In this document: positions 14,805-23,699 of the stretch, in pieces
How positions within the stretch are numbered: position 1 is the first letter of the stretch
Layout: the number at the start of each line of letters is the position of its first letter
Source of the DNA: Eubacteriaceae bacterium UBA1433
GTDB taxonomy: Bacteria; Bacillota; Clostridia; Eubacteriales; UBA1433
Length of the DNA stretch: 28,519 nt
Assembly: GCA_002329295.1 (NCBI GenBank)
Contig: DCTT01000026.1
Location: 318,769-347,287 of the forward strand
Direction of reading: 5' to 3'
Notes under the pieces: model-generated
What the model was told of the DNA's origin: nothing
The model's database searches: none
The model's input: only the letters and a program-made list of their open reading frames with translations
Position numbers and translations under genes: made by a program

Positions 14805-16460
14805 CTACATTTTTTCCGGAGCCGATACGCCCAAAATATTCAACAGATTCTTTAGTACCGTACGCACCGCCTCAATCAACGCTACGCGTGCATACATCAG
14901 CGACTCTTCTTCACAACGCACACGACAACGATTATAAAACGTATGAAAGGCCGAAGCGATTTCCACTGCATATTTGGGAATCCTGCTCGTATCAAAGGTT
15001 TCGGCCGCAACGGCGATTTCTTCCGAAAACCTTGCCACAACTTTAATCAATTCTATTTCTTCTTCTTCTGTTAATAATGACAAGTCCGCTTCAATGGTCT
15101 CTGTCGCTCTCAGTTGACTGATGATGCTGCAAATTCTTGCATGGGCATATTGCACATAAAAAACGGGATTCTCGTTGGATTTTTCAACCGCCAAATCCAA
15201 ATCAAAGTCCATATGGGTATTAAAATTATAATAATTAAATAAAAACCTGGCCGCATCGCGCCCTACTTCCGCCACCAAATCAGAGAGCGTAATCATCTCT
15301 CCCCTTCGTTTTGACATGCGAACCACTTCTTCTTGACGTACCAATCGCACAAATTGCATCAAAATAATACCGAGTCTGTCCTCGTCAATTCCCAATGCCT
15401 TGATAGCGCTCTTCATGCGAGGAACATATCCGTGATGATCCGCTCCCCACACATCAATCGCAATATCAAATTGCCGCGTCTGCAATTTATTGAGATGATA
15501 GGCAATATCCGGCATAATATACGTCGGCAGCCCGTTGCTGCGCACCAATACAAAATCTTTATCACATCCCCATTCAGAGGCACGAAACCATAATGCACCG
15601 TCTTCTTCATAGGTCGATCCCGTTTTTTTCATCTGTTCAATAGCCTCTGCCACACATCCCTGCTCATAAAGACTGTTTTCGGAATACCATACGTCATAAG
15701 CAACGCCATATTCATCCAAAGCTCTCTTTATTTCGCTTAGGTTTTTTTCGAGACCAAAGCGAGCCAAAATTTCCTGCCTTGTTTCACTTTCTTCCGTCAA
15801 CAATTTCTTTTGATGCGCTTTCGCATATTCCAGGGCTATTTCTTTGATGTAGTCCCCTTCATATCCTCCCTCGGGAAACGTAAACTCTTTGCCGAACATT
15901 TCCAAATACCGCGCTTCCAGAGATGCGCCGAATTTTTCCATTTGATTTCCCGCATCATTGATATAAAATTCACGGGTTACTTCATAACCCGCCCAAGACA
16001 ATATTTCAGCCAATACATCTCCGACAGCGCCTCCTCTGGCATTGCCGATATGCACCGGTCCTGTGGGATTCGCACTGACAAACTCTACATTGACACGTTT
16101 ACCCTTGCCGATATCGCACTTGCCATAGTCATCGCCTTGGGCAAAAATTTCTTTTATTACATCAATATAGTAACGCTGCGACAGGCGAAAATTAATAAAT
16201 CCCGCCCCTGCCATACTCACCTCTTGCACATAGGTGTTTTCCGTTTTCATATTGGCAATGATTTCTTGTGCTATTTGCCGCGGATTCTTGCGCAAAACAG
16301 ATGCCAACTGCATGGCCGTATTGACCGAAAATTCCCCGAAAGACTTGTCTTTGGGCACTTCCAGACGCACTTGTTCTTCTGAAAATTCTGTTCCGAGGGC
16401 GCCAACCGCCTCAGCAGTCATAGAAATAATTTGTTGCCCCGCCTGTTGCAAAACACTCAT
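14805..16460 (-). CDS. argS: Arginyl-tRNA synthetase
   Basis: This 551-residue class I synthetase charges tRNA-Arg. The N-terminal additional domain 1 (about 1-110) is typical of ArgRS. The HIGH motif appears as HIGN (137-140) within FVSANPTGPVHIGNARG. The KMSKS loop is the degenerate RMSKRRG (381-387). The anticodon-binding helical domain ends the protein (about 430-551), with the expected YAHARICSI and FHTFYNRCRV segments. GGAGAG lies 5 bases before the ATG. It follows the DUF1934 gene by 21 bases, an order shared with ywiB-argS of Bacillus subtilis. Confidence 0.97.
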   Translation of the reverse strand: MSVLQQAGQQIISMTAEAVGALGTEFSEEQVRLEVPKDKSFGEFSVNTAMQLASVLRKNPRQIAQEIIANMKTENTYVQEVSMAGAGFINFRLSQRYYIDVIKEIFAQGDDYGKCDIGKGKRVNVEFVSANPTGPVHIGNARGGAVGDVLAEILSWAGYEVTREFYINDAGNQMEKFGASLEARYLEMFGKEFTFPEGGYEGDYIKEIALEYAKAHQKKLLTEESETRQEILARFGLEKNLSEIKRALDEYGVAYDVWYSENSLYEQGCVAEAIEQMKKTGSTYEEDGALWFRASEWGCDKDFVLVRSNGLPTYIMPDIAYHLNKLQTRQFDIAIDVWGADHHGYVPRMKSAIKALGIDEDRLGIILMQFVRLVRQEEVVRMSKRRGEMITLSDLVAEVGRDAARFLFNYYNFNTHMDFDLDLAVEKSNENPVFYVQYAHARICSIISQLRATETIEADLSLLTEEEEIELIKVVARFSEEIAVAAETFDTSRIPKYAVEIASAFHTFYNRCRVRCEEESLMYARVALIEAVRTVLKNLLNILGVSAPEKM

Positions 16461-16481
16461 ATATACTCTCCAGATTTGTTT

Positions 16482-16934
16482 CTATTCTCCGTCTACACAA
16501 ATATCGACAACATTATTGCCGATATTTGATCCGTTGATATCCATGTCATAATCCAGGGTAATGCCTTTTAAACGATTGTTTTCAAAAGTCACTTTAATGT
16601 CATTGGTCATAATACCCATGTTCAAAGGTCCATAGTTGGTTTCATATTTATTAAAATACTTTGTTCCTTTCGCAAAGTTCATCGTATAATTGACATTGCC
16701 GATGCGCATAACCGACATGGCATCTTCATCCAATTTAATGGTGGTGGTGGTTCCTTCCAGCCCGGAAATTTTGGATTCTTCGTAGGTCAAATATAAACTC
16801 TCGCCCAGTTTTTCCAATTTTCCTTCCGTGGAAAATTCAATGACATCCGCATCCCCCACTCCTTGGGACATATTGCCTTTAATCGTGATAAAAACATTGT
16901 TATCGCTCTGTTTTTTTCCGCGCATACTGTTCAT
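16482..16934 (-). CDS. DUF1934 (YwiB-like) beta-barrel protein
   Basis: This 150-residue protein belongs to the DUF1934/YwiB family, predicted calycin-like beta-barrels of unknown function. Family marks are the FITIKG start of the barrel, the YLTYEESKISGLEGTTTTIK segment (about 48-67), NYTMNFAKGTKYFNKYETNYGPLNMGIMT (about 82-110), and the closing LDYDMDINGSNIGNN. It overlaps the 3' end of ddl by 35 bases in another frame. The ATG at 16934 has AGGA 10 bases upstream; a second ATG at 16925 is possible. Its place before argS is conserved in Bacillus. No function should be inferred beyond that linkage. Confidence 0.88.
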   Translation of the reverse strand: MNSMRGKKQSDNNVFITIKGNMSQGVGDADVIEFSTEGKLEKLGESLYLTYEESKISGLEGTTTTIKLDEDAMSVMRIGNVNYTMNFAKGTKYFNKYETNYGPLNMGIMTNDIKVTFENNRLKGITLDYDMDINGSNIGNNVVDICVDGE

Positions 16935-17985
16935 GTTTTTCTAATCCTAATTCAATCAGTTTTTCAATCAATTCCGCATAGGCGCATCCGTCATGCATTA
17001 TCATTTTCGGATACATGCTGATTTCCGTAAAACCCGGCATGGTATTGACCTCATTAATATATAAATTTCCGTTTGCTTTGTCAATAAAGAAATCTGCTCT
17101 GCAAAGCCCGCTGCCGTCAATGGCTCTAAAAGCTTCACAGGCATATTTTTGCACCAATTCCGCTTGTTCTTCTGTGATTTCGGCGGGAATCACAACACGG
17201 CTGGCATCGCCATCCATATATTTTGATTCATAATCATAAAATTCCCGCGAAGGGATGATTTCTCCCGGCGTGCTGGCCGTTGCGTGAAAATTACCGAGTA
17301 CCGCACACTCAATTTCTCTGCCGTCAATAAACTGTTCCGCCAAGATTTTTGTATCATACAGCAATGCGTTTTCAACAGCCTCTTCCAACTCTCCACGCGT
17401 CTTGACTTTGCTGATTCCTACGCTGGAACCCATGTTCACCGGTTTAATAAAAATCGGATACGATAACAGCTCTTCCATTTCGGCAATCAGTTTTTCCTTT
17501 TGCGCCGTCCATTCTTCCGTATAAAAACTTATATAAGGCACAACGGGGATGCCTGCTTTTTCAAAAAGCACTTTAGCGGCAACTTTATCCATTCCCACGG
17601 CGGAAGCAAAAACGCCGCACCCCACATAAGGTTTATTGAATATAGTAAAAAATCCCTGTATCGTTCCGTCTTCACCGTTCGGTCCATGCAACACGGGAAA
17701 AAAGATATCAATTTTCTCCATCACACCATCCGGTTGCATATACCCTACGTCCCAATTGACATTTTTTTCATCCTGCCACCAAGTGTTGTTGCGCACATTG
17801 GCCACTTCTCCGCTGTACTGACACCATTGTCCTTCTTTGGTAATAGCAATCATGATTACATCGTACTTTTCTTTATCAATGGCCTCAATCACATGAAAGG
17901 CGGAATTCAAAGACACTTCATGTTCTCCGCTTTTTCCGCCAAACACAACACCTACCGTCATTTTTTTTTCGTTTTCCACCGTCAA
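16900..17985 (-). CDS. ddl: D-alanine--D-alanine ligase
   Basis: This ATP-grasp enzyme joins two D-Ala for peptidoglycan precursors. Marks are FGGKSGEHEVS near the start, HGPNGEDGTIQGFF (about 99-112), EQFIDGREIECAVLG, and the Mg-binding end RADFFID...INEVNTMPGFTEISMYPKM. The loop EFYDYESKYMDGD matches the FYDYExKY signature of D-Ala-D-Ala ligases, so D-lactate (VanA-type) specificity is unlikely. The start reported is a TTG overlapping the pncB stop (TTGA), with AGGAG 5 bases upstream. An ATG at 17961 would give a 353-residue protein closer to the typical N-terminus but lacks a good RBS. Confidence 0.95.
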   Translation of the reverse strand: MTVENEKKMTVGVVFGGKSGEHEVSLNSAFHVIEAIDKEKYDVIMIAITKEGQWCQYSGEVANVRNNTWWQDEKNVNWDVGYMQPDGVMEKIDIFFPVLHGPNGEDGTIQGFFTIFNKPYVGCGVFASAVGMDKVAAKVLFEKAGIPVVPYISFYTEEWTAQKEKLIAEMEELLSYPIFIKPVNMGSSVGISKVKTRGELEEAVENALLYDTKILAEQFIDGREIECAVLGNFHATASTPGEIIPSREFYDYESKYMDGDASRVVIPAEITEEQAELVQKYACEAFRAIDGSGLCRADFFIDKANGNLYINEVNTMPGFTEISMYPKMIMHDGCAYAELIEKLIELGLEKHEQYARKKTER

Positions 17986-19430
17986 TTATGCTCCTGCTCC
18001 ATTAATTCTTTTCTCAGATCCCACAGTTTTTGCGACAAGTCCACATGATATTCATACGGGTTGTTCAAGCGCAGCACTGCAGGCCAAAAAGTTTCTTTTT
18101 CTTCTATCAATCTCTGCTTTGCAGCAAAGATATCCGGCAAATCATAGACCAATTTTCCGTTTTTAAAAATTGTTTTGTGCATTTCTTTGACACAAAAATT
18201 TTCGAGCGTTCGTTTTTTCCAGGTATATAACGGATGAAAAATCGTATACGGTTTGCTCTCATCGATCTGTTCATCTTCCAATGCGATAATATCTGCTAAC
18301 GCCTTTTTATTGCCTTTGTCATAAATGCGATAAACTTTTTTTGCTCCTGGATTTGTCACTTTTTCAGGGGCATCGCTTATTTTAATGACCGGTATTTCCA
18401 TGCCGTTTTTCGTTATTTGCGCCAGTTTATATACGCCTCCCAACGCAGCGTTATCATAGGCCGTAATCAGCTTTGTTCCCACACCCCAAGTATTGATTTT
18501 TGCTTCTTGCAACTTCAGATCTCGAATCAAATGTTCATCCAAATCATTGGAAGCAACAATACTCGCCCCTTCCAGCCCTGCCTCGTCCATCATTCTTCGC
18601 GCTTCTTTACTCAAATAAGCCAAGTCACCCGAATCCAGTCGAATGCCGTAGGTGCCCTTCGGGCCCAACTTTCCTTCCCGTTCAAATTCTTTAAAAACTG
18701 TAATGGCGTTTTGAACACCTTCCAATGTGTCATATGTATCTACCAGCAATATCATATTGTTGGGGTTATGTTTTGCAAAGGTGCGAAATGCTTCCAATTC
18801 GCTTTCAAAACTCATAATAAAACTATGCGCCATCGTACCTTTTGCCGGAAGCTGCCAAAAACTTTCCACCTCTACATTGCTCGTGCCAATACACCCTCCA
18901 ATAACGGCTGCCCGCGCACCATAAAGCCCTGCTTCTGTGCCATGCGCTCTTCTCAAACCAAATTCCATCACTTTGTCTCCCTCGGCCGCATCCACAACTC
19001 GCGAGGCCTTGGTGGCAATCAGTGTTTGATGATTAATAATGCTTAAAATCGTCGTTTCAACAAATTGCGCTTCAATCAACGGTGCACGAACACGCAACAA
19101 CGGCTCCTGAGGAAAAACAATACTGCCTTCCTCCATAGATTCAATGCTGCCGGTAAATCGAAAATTCAACAAATAATCCAAATATCCGTCGCTCAATTCA
19201 GGATGATGTTTTTTTAACATATCAATATCTTCTTTTTCAAATCGAATATTTTGCAAATATTCAATCACTTGCTCCAATCCCGCAAAAACGGTATAGCCGC
19301 CACGGAAAGGGTTTGTGCGAATAAAAACATCGAAAATCGCCTCATCTTTGTGCATCCCTTCACAGAAATACACGTTAGACATGCTCATTTGATAAAAGTC
19401 CGTTGCCAAATGTAATTTACGTTTATTCAT
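17982..19430 (-). CDS. pncB: Nicotinate phosphoribosyltransferase
   Basis: This 482-residue enzyme makes nicotinate mononucleotide from nicotinate and PRPP in the Preiss-Handler NAD salvage route. Family marks are the opening LATDFYQMSMSNVYF (about 8-22), FDVFIRTNPFRGGY, the FGLRRAHGTEAG segment holding the phosphorylatable His, and the phosphate-binding YGIRLDSGDLAYLS. GAGG lies 8 bases before the ATG. It sits about 75 bases downstream of tRNA-Val with no terminator in between, so it may share that transcript. NAD salvage beside NAD-dependent hydrogenase and Rnf operons is suggestive, but pncB is a common gene. Confidence 0.96.
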   Translation of the reverse strand: MNKRKLHLATDFYQMSMSNVYFCEGMHKDEAIFDVFIRTNPFRGGYTVFAGLEQVIEYLQNIRFEKEDIDMLKKHHPELSDGYLDYLLNFRFTGSIESMEEGSIVFPQEPLLRVRAPLIEAQFVETTILSIINHQTLIATKASRVVDAAEGDKVMEFGLRRAHGTEAGLYGARAAVIGGCIGTSNVEVESFWQLPAKGTMAHSFIMSFESELEAFRTFAKHNPNNMILLVDTYDTLEGVQNAITVFKEFEREGKLGPKGTYGIRLDSGDLAYLSKEARRMMDEAGLEGASIVASNDLDEHLIRDLKLQEAKINTWGVGTKLITAYDNAALGGVYKLAQITKNGMEIPVIKISDAPEKVTNPGAKKVYRIYDKGNKKALADIIALEDEQIDESKPYTIFHPLYTWKKRTLENFCVKEMHKTIFKNGKLVYDLPDIFAAKQRLIEEKETFWPAVLRLNNPYEYHVDLSQKLWDLRKELMEQEHN

Positions 19431-19506
19431 GACTCTTTCCTCAATAATTTTTATTTATATTCATCATTTTTATCATGATCTGTTTTGAATAGGCAATGAA
19501 CAAAAG

Positions 19507-19582
19507 TGGTGACTCTGGCCGGTCTCGAACCGACGACCTCCACCGTGTCAAGGTGGCACTCTCCCAGCTGAGCTACAGAGTC
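19507..19582 (-). tRNA. tRNA-Val (anticodon GAC)
   Basis: This is a complete 76-base tRNA with encoded CCA. The acceptor GACTCTG pairs with CAGAGTC, followed by discriminator A. The D arm has GCTC with the AGCTGGGA loop. The anticodon stem CCACC/GGTGG holds the loop TTGACAC, giving anticodon GAC (valine, GUC/GUU codons). The T arm GTCGG/CCGGC holds TTCGAGA, with one G-T pair. It lies alone between tuf and pncB. Confidence 0.97.
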
Positions 19583-19638
19583 ACAATAGTGATGATTATT
19601 CTTTTGATTTAGATGCCTGCCGCGCCATTATAATATTT

Positions 19639-19667
19639 ATCATACCGCATTTTTTTTGTGATTACAA
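19639..19667 (-). promoter_or_regulatory. Candidate promoter for tRNA-Val and the pncB run
   Basis: The minus strand has TTGTAA (19662-19667, four of six), a 17-base spacer and TATGAT (19639-19644, five of six). A perfect TATAAT lies a few bases downstream but has no -35 partner. Since the tuf terminator lies just upstream, a promoter is needed in this interval. Confidence 0.5.
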
Positions 19668-19721
19668 CCCCTTTTTCGTGCAACTCCTCTGTCTCTTTCC
19701 TGTTCCTTTTCCCCTCTCCAT

Positions 19722-19747
19722 AAAAAAAGAAGGTGTCTCCACCTTCT
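19722..19747 (-). terminator. Intrinsic terminator after tuf
   Basis: On the minus strand AGAAGGTG, the loop GAGA and CACCTTCT form a perfect 8-bp hairpin, followed directly by TTTTTT. It lies 15 bases after the tuf stop and closes the str operon. Confidence 0.95.
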
Positions 19748-19761
19748 CTTTCTTTGTCCTC

Positions 19762-20955
19762 TTATTCGAGTACTTCCGCTACAACTCCCGAACCCACTGT
19801 TCTTCCGCCTTCTCTGATCGCAAATCGAAGTTCTTTTTCCAAAGCAATCGGCGTAATCAATTCGATCGTCATTGTAATATTATCCCCGGGCATGACCATT
19901 TCTGCACCGTCCGCCAGTTCCACTACCCCTGTTACATCCGTTGTTCTAAAGTAAAACTGCGGGCGATATCCGTTGAAGAACGGCGTATGTCTGCCTCCTT
20001 CTTCTTTCGTCAATATATACACTTCCGCTTTAAACTTCGTATGCGGTTTAATACTGCCCGGTTTTGCCAGCACTTGTCCTCGTTCGATTTCTTTTCGGTC
20101 TACTCCTCTGAGCAGTGCGCCGATGTTATCCCCTGCACGTCCTTCGTCCAGGATCTTCTTGAACATTTCTACTCCCGTGACCACCGATTTTCTGCTCTCC
20201 GGTTTCAACCCTACGATCTCTACTTCGTCTCCTGTTTTCACGATGCCTTTTTCCACTCTGCCTGTTGCCACCGTTCCTCTGCCTGTAATCGAGAATACGT
20301 CTTCCACCGGCATCAAGAACGGTTTGTCTACGTCTCTTACAGGTTCCGGTACGTAACTGTCCACTTCTTTCATCAATTCCAGAATCTTATCGCCCCATTC
20401 CCCTTCCGCATCTTCCAACGCTTTCAATGCGCTGCCTACTACGATCGGGGTATCGTCTCCCGGAAAATCATATTCATCCAGCAGTTCCCGTACTTCCATT
20501 TCTACCAGTTCGATCAATTCAGGGTCGTCTACCATATCCGCTTTATTCAAAAATACTACGATATACGGCACGTTTACCTGTCTTGCCAACAAAATATGTT
20601 CACGCGTTTGCGGCATCGGGCCGTCCGCTGCGCTTACTACCAGGATCGCTCCGTCCATTTGCGCTGCGCCGGTAATCATGTTTTTTACGTAGTCTGCGTG
20701 ACCCGGGCAGTCCACATGCGCGTAGTGACGGTTTTCCGTTTCATATTCCACGTGCGATGTTGCGATTGTTATCCCTCTTTCTCTTTCTTCAGGCGCTTTA
20801 TCTATGTTTTCAAACGCCACGAAGCTTCCTGTTCCCAGCCGCTTATTCAGCACTAACGTAATCGCTGCTGTCAGCGTCGTCTTCCCGTGGTCTACGTGAC
20901 CGATCGTTCCAATATTTACATGCGGTTTCTCTCTCGTATACTTTGCCTTTGACAT
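19762..20955 (-). CDS. tuf: Elongation factor Tu
   Basis: This 397-residue GTPase brings aminoacyl-tRNA to the ribosome. GTP-binding motifs are GHVDHGKT (19-26), DCPGH (82-86) and NKAD (137-140). Domains 2 and 3 follow with SITGRGTVATGRVEKG and the final RFAIREGGRTVGSGVV. Length is standard. GAGGAG lies about 12 bases before the ATG, inside the 31-base gap after fusA. It is the last gene of the str operon, followed at once by a strong terminator. A second tuf copy elsewhere in the genome cannot be excluded. Confidence 0.99.
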   Translation of the reverse strand: MSKAKYTREKPHVNIGTIGHVDHGKTTLTAAITLVLNKRLGTGSFVAFENIDKAPEERERGITIATSHVEYETENRHYAHVDCPGHADYVKNMITGAAQMDGAILVVSAADGPMPQTREHILLARQVNVPYIVVFLNKADMVDDPELIELVEMEVRELLDEYDFPGDDTPIVVGSALKALEDAEGEWGDKILELMKEVDSYVPEPVRDVDKPFLMPVEDVFSITGRGTVATGRVEKGIVKTGDEVEIVGLKPESRKSVVTGVEMFKKILDEGRAGDNIGALLRGVDRKEIERGQVLAKPGSIKPHTKFKAEVYILTKEEGGRHTPFFNGYRPQFYFRTTDVTGVVELADGAEMVMPGDNITMTIELITPIALEKELRFAIREGGRTVGSGVVAEVLE

Positions 20956-20986
20956 TTTCTTTCTTCTCTCCTCATTTTTTCATTCA

Positions 20987-23053
20987 TTATTTTTCTAATA
21001 TTTTCTTAGCTGCTTCAGATTGCATTTTTTCGTAATGTGAAAATTGCATGACCGACGTACCTCTTCCTTGCGTCTTTGAACGCAATACCGTGGTATAGCC
21101 AAACATTTCACTCAGCGGTACAAATGCTTTGACAATTTGTGTATTGCCACGCATTTCCATGCCTTCCATTTTGCCTCTTCTGGAACTGATATCGCCCATC
21201 ACATCGCCCAAATATTCTTCGGGAACAGTGATTTCGATTTTGAAAATCGGCTCCAACAGCACGGACGCCGCTTTGTGCAACGCTTCTTTCATCGCCATGG
21301 CACCGGCCAATTTAAATGCCATCTCTGACGAGTCCACTTCGTGATAAGAACCGTCTTTGAGGGTTACTTTTACATCTAATACCGGATAGCCTGCCAACAC
21401 ACCGGAGTCCAACGCCGACTTAACGCCATCGTTGACTGGTTGAATATATTCTTTCGGGACGACCCCGCCTGTAATGGCGTTGACAAATTCATATCCTTTG
21501 CCCGGCTCAAGCGGTTCAACATCTATCACGACATGACCATACTGACCGCGTCCACCGCTCTGTCTGGCATATTTCATATCGACCGTAGCCTGCTTGGTAA
21601 TGGTTTCTTTGTAAGCTACTTGCGGTTTTCCCACATTGGCCTCTACCTTAAATTCGCGGAGCAGGCGGTCTACAATGATATCTAAATGCAATTCGCCCAT
21701 TCCTTGAATAATGGTTTGTCCCGTCTCTTTATCCGTATAAGCACGGAAAGTGGGATCTTCTTCGGATATTTTGGTTAAAGAAGTCGACATTTTATCTTGT
21801 CCTGCTTTGGTTTTCGGTTCAATAGCAATGGAGATGACCGGCTCGGGAAACACCATCGATTCCAACACAATCGGATTGCTCTCACTGCAGAGCGTATCCC
21901 CTGTAGCCGTTTCTTTCAGTCCTACCGCCGCTGCAATATCACCGGTGTAAAGCTTTTCGATTTCTTCTCGGTGATTGGCATGCATTTGCAGTATTCGACC
22001 CAGGCGTTCTTTTTTTTCTTTCGTGGAATTGTACAGATAGGAACCTGAATTAATGGTTCCCGAATAAACACGTATAAATGCCAGTTTGCCTACAAAAGGA
22101 TCCGTCATAATTTTAAAAGCCAACGCTGAAAAGGGTCCTTTATCGTCTGCTGTTCGCACTTCAACTTCTCCCGTCTTTGGATTGGTGCCTTCGATGGGTG
22201 GCACTTCGAGTGGTGAAGGCAAATAGTCCACCACTGCATCCAATACCAATTGAACACCTTTGTTTTTATAAGATGTTCCGCATAAAACGGGGATGATGGC
22301 ATTGCTAATCGTCACTTTGCGAATGGCTTTTTTCAGTTGTTCTTTCGAAATTTCTTCGCCTTCCAGGTATTTTTCCATAATGTCGTCATCAAAATCAGCA
22401 AGCGTTTCGATTAATTTGTTTCTGTACTCCTCCGCCTTTTCTCGAATATCAGTAGGAATTTCTTCAACTGTGATATTTTTGCCGTCATCATCATAGTACA
22501 TCTTTATGTTCATTTCAACCAAGTCGACAATGCCTTTAAAGGTTTCTTCTGCACCATAGGGCAACTGAATCGGCATCGCCACAACACCCAAGCGCGTTTC
22601 CATCATAGAGAGTACGTTATAGAAATCAGCCCCCAAAATGTCCATTTTGTTGATATAGGCCAGGCGCGGAACATGATATTTATCTGCCTGTCTCCAGACG
22701 GTTTCTGACTGCGGCTCTACTCCGCCTTTTGCGCAAAAAACGGCTACTGCTCCATCTAATACGCGCAAAGAACGTTCCACCTCTACCGTAAAATCCACGT
22801 GCCCCGGCGTATCAATGATATTGACCCTATGATCCAACCAATAGCAAGTAGTCGCTGCAGAAGTGATGGTTATGCCGCGCTCCTGCTCTTGAACCATCCA
22901 ATCCATTTGCGCAGCACCTTCGTGCGTTTCACCTATTCGATGAATTTTGCCGGAATAAAACAGCATACGCTCCGTGGTCGTGGTTTTTCCTGCGTCAATA
23001 TGTGCCATTATTCCGATATTTCTTGTTTTTTCAAGACTATAGGCTCTTGCCAT
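20987..23053 (-). CDS. fusA: Elongation factor G
   Basis: This 688-residue GTPase drives ribosomal translocation and, with RRF, ribosome recycling. G-domain motifs are AHIDAGKTT (17-25), DTPGH (81-85) and NKMD (135-138). Domains II to V follow with normal spacing, including the domain IV loop region SGGRGQYGHV and the final RSKTQGRGTSVMQFSHYEKM. It stands in the usual place between rpsG and tuf, 37 bases after rpsG, with overlapping AGGAG sites before the ATG. This position and length indicate the canonical EF-G rather than a paralogue. Confidence 0.99.
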   Translation of the reverse strand: MARAYSLEKTRNIGIMAHIDAGKTTTTERMLFYSGKIHRIGETHEGAAQMDWMVQEQERGITITSAATTCYWLDHRVNIIDTPGHVDFTVEVERSLRVLDGAVAVFCAKGGVEPQSETVWRQADKYHVPRLAYINKMDILGADFYNVLSMMETRLGVVAMPIQLPYGAEETFKGIVDLVEMNIKMYYDDDGKNITVEEIPTDIREKAEEYRNKLIETLADFDDDIMEKYLEGEEISKEQLKKAIRKVTISNAIIPVLCGTSYKNKGVQLVLDAVVDYLPSPLEVPPIEGTNPKTGEVEVRTADDKGPFSALAFKIMTDPFVGKLAFIRVYSGTINSGSYLYNSTKEKKERLGRILQMHANHREEIEKLYTGDIAAAVGLKETATGDTLCSESNPIVLESMVFPEPVISIAIEPKTKAGQDKMSTSLTKISEEDPTFRAYTDKETGQTIIQGMGELHLDIIVDRLLREFKVEANVGKPQVAYKETITKQATVDMKYARQSGGRGQYGHVVIDVEPLEPGKGYEFVNAITGGVVPKEYIQPVNDGVKSALDSGVLAGYPVLDVKVTLKDGSYHEVDSSEMAFKLAGAMAMKEALHKAASVLLEPIFKIEITVPEEYLGDVMGDISSRRGKMEGMEMRGNTQIVKAFVPLSEMFGYTTVLRSKTQGRGTSVMQFSHYEKMQSEAAKKILEK

Positions 23054-23090
23054 ATCTCCTCATCTCCTTCTGCAAAGTGATGGTTTTATG

Positions 23091-23561
23091 CTACCATCTA
23101 TAATGTGCAAAAGCCCTGTTTGCTTCTGCCATCTTGTACATGTCTTCTTTTTTCTTGATTGAAGCGCCGCTGTTGTTCAAGGCATCCAAAAGCTCGCCTG
23201 CCAAACGTTGACTCATGGTTTTTTCATTGCGCTTGCGACTATAATTCACCAACCAGCGCAACGCCAAAGTTTGCTTTCTCGTCTCGCTGACTTCGATGGG
23301 CACCTGATAGGTGGCTCCGCCGACTCTGCGCGCCTTGACTTCCAGCATCGGTTTGATATTATTTACGCTTTCTTCAAATACTTCCAACGGATCTCTCCCT
23401 GTCTTTTGCGCAACAGTATCAAACGCTTCATAGACTATTTTTTGTGCTATGCCCTTTTTTCCATCCAGCATTACGGTGTTGATTAATTTTGTCACCAGTT
23501 CACTGTTGTAAATAGGGTCTGCAAGCACGTCTCTTTTAAATAAAGTTTTTTTCCTAGGCAC
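23091..23561 (-). CDS. rpsG: 30S ribosomal protein S7
   Basis: This 156-residue protein nucleates assembly of the 30S head by binding the 3' major domain of 16S rRNA. It has the family opening MPRKK..KRDVLADPIYNSELVTKLIN, the central KPMLEVKARRVGGATYQVPIEV, and the ending MAEANRAFAHYRW. The start is GTG, with GGAGGG 6 bases upstream. It is separated from rpsL by 138 bases, a long gap for this gene pair, which contains a candidate structured RNA. In E. coli, S7 represses its own operon by binding this intercistronic region. Confidence 0.98.
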   Translation of the reverse strand: MPRKKTLFKRDVLADPIYNSELVTKLINTVMLDGKKGIAQKIVYEAFDTVAQKTGRDPLEVFEESVNNIKPMLEVKARRVGGATYQVPIEVSETRKQTLALRWLVNYSRKRNEKTMSQRLAGELLDALNNSGASIKKKEDMYKMAEANRAFAHYRW

Positions 23562-23619
23562 TTTCTTCCCTCCAGTTTAAAATAAAATTCATCGGTACTC
23601 GACAAGTATTACGCTGCCG

Positions 23620-23678
23620 TATGTGCTCACTTATGTTTTCAAAAAAATTTATTTTTCGAACATCTATATCAACACATA
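23620..23678 (-). promoter_or_regulatory. Nested hairpin in the rpsL-rpsG intergenic leader
   Basis: Three helices stack in register on the minus strand. TATGTG (23673-23678) pairs with CACATA (23620-23625). ATGTT (23659-23663) pairs with AACAT (23633-23637). An apical AAAAAT pairs with ATTTTT. Internal loops separate the helices. Position suggests a control element for S7 and the genes after it, perhaps an S7 target. The pairings are seen in the sequence; the function is inference, and AT-richness raises the chance of coincidence. Confidence 0.4.
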
Positions 23679-23699
23679 ACCAACATATGTATCACTTCT

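Noticed and set aside
17200..17270. A VanA-like D-Ala-D-Lac ligase
   Set aside because: The FYDYExKY loop signature marks ordinary D-Ala-D-Ala ligases, and there is no vanH or vanX neighbour.
19678..20856. A 392-codon open frame on the plus strand opposite tuf
   Set aside because: It is antisense to the highly conserved EF-Tu gene, has a biased composition rich in Phe, Arg and His, and resembles no protein family I know. It is a shadow of strong codon bias in tuf.
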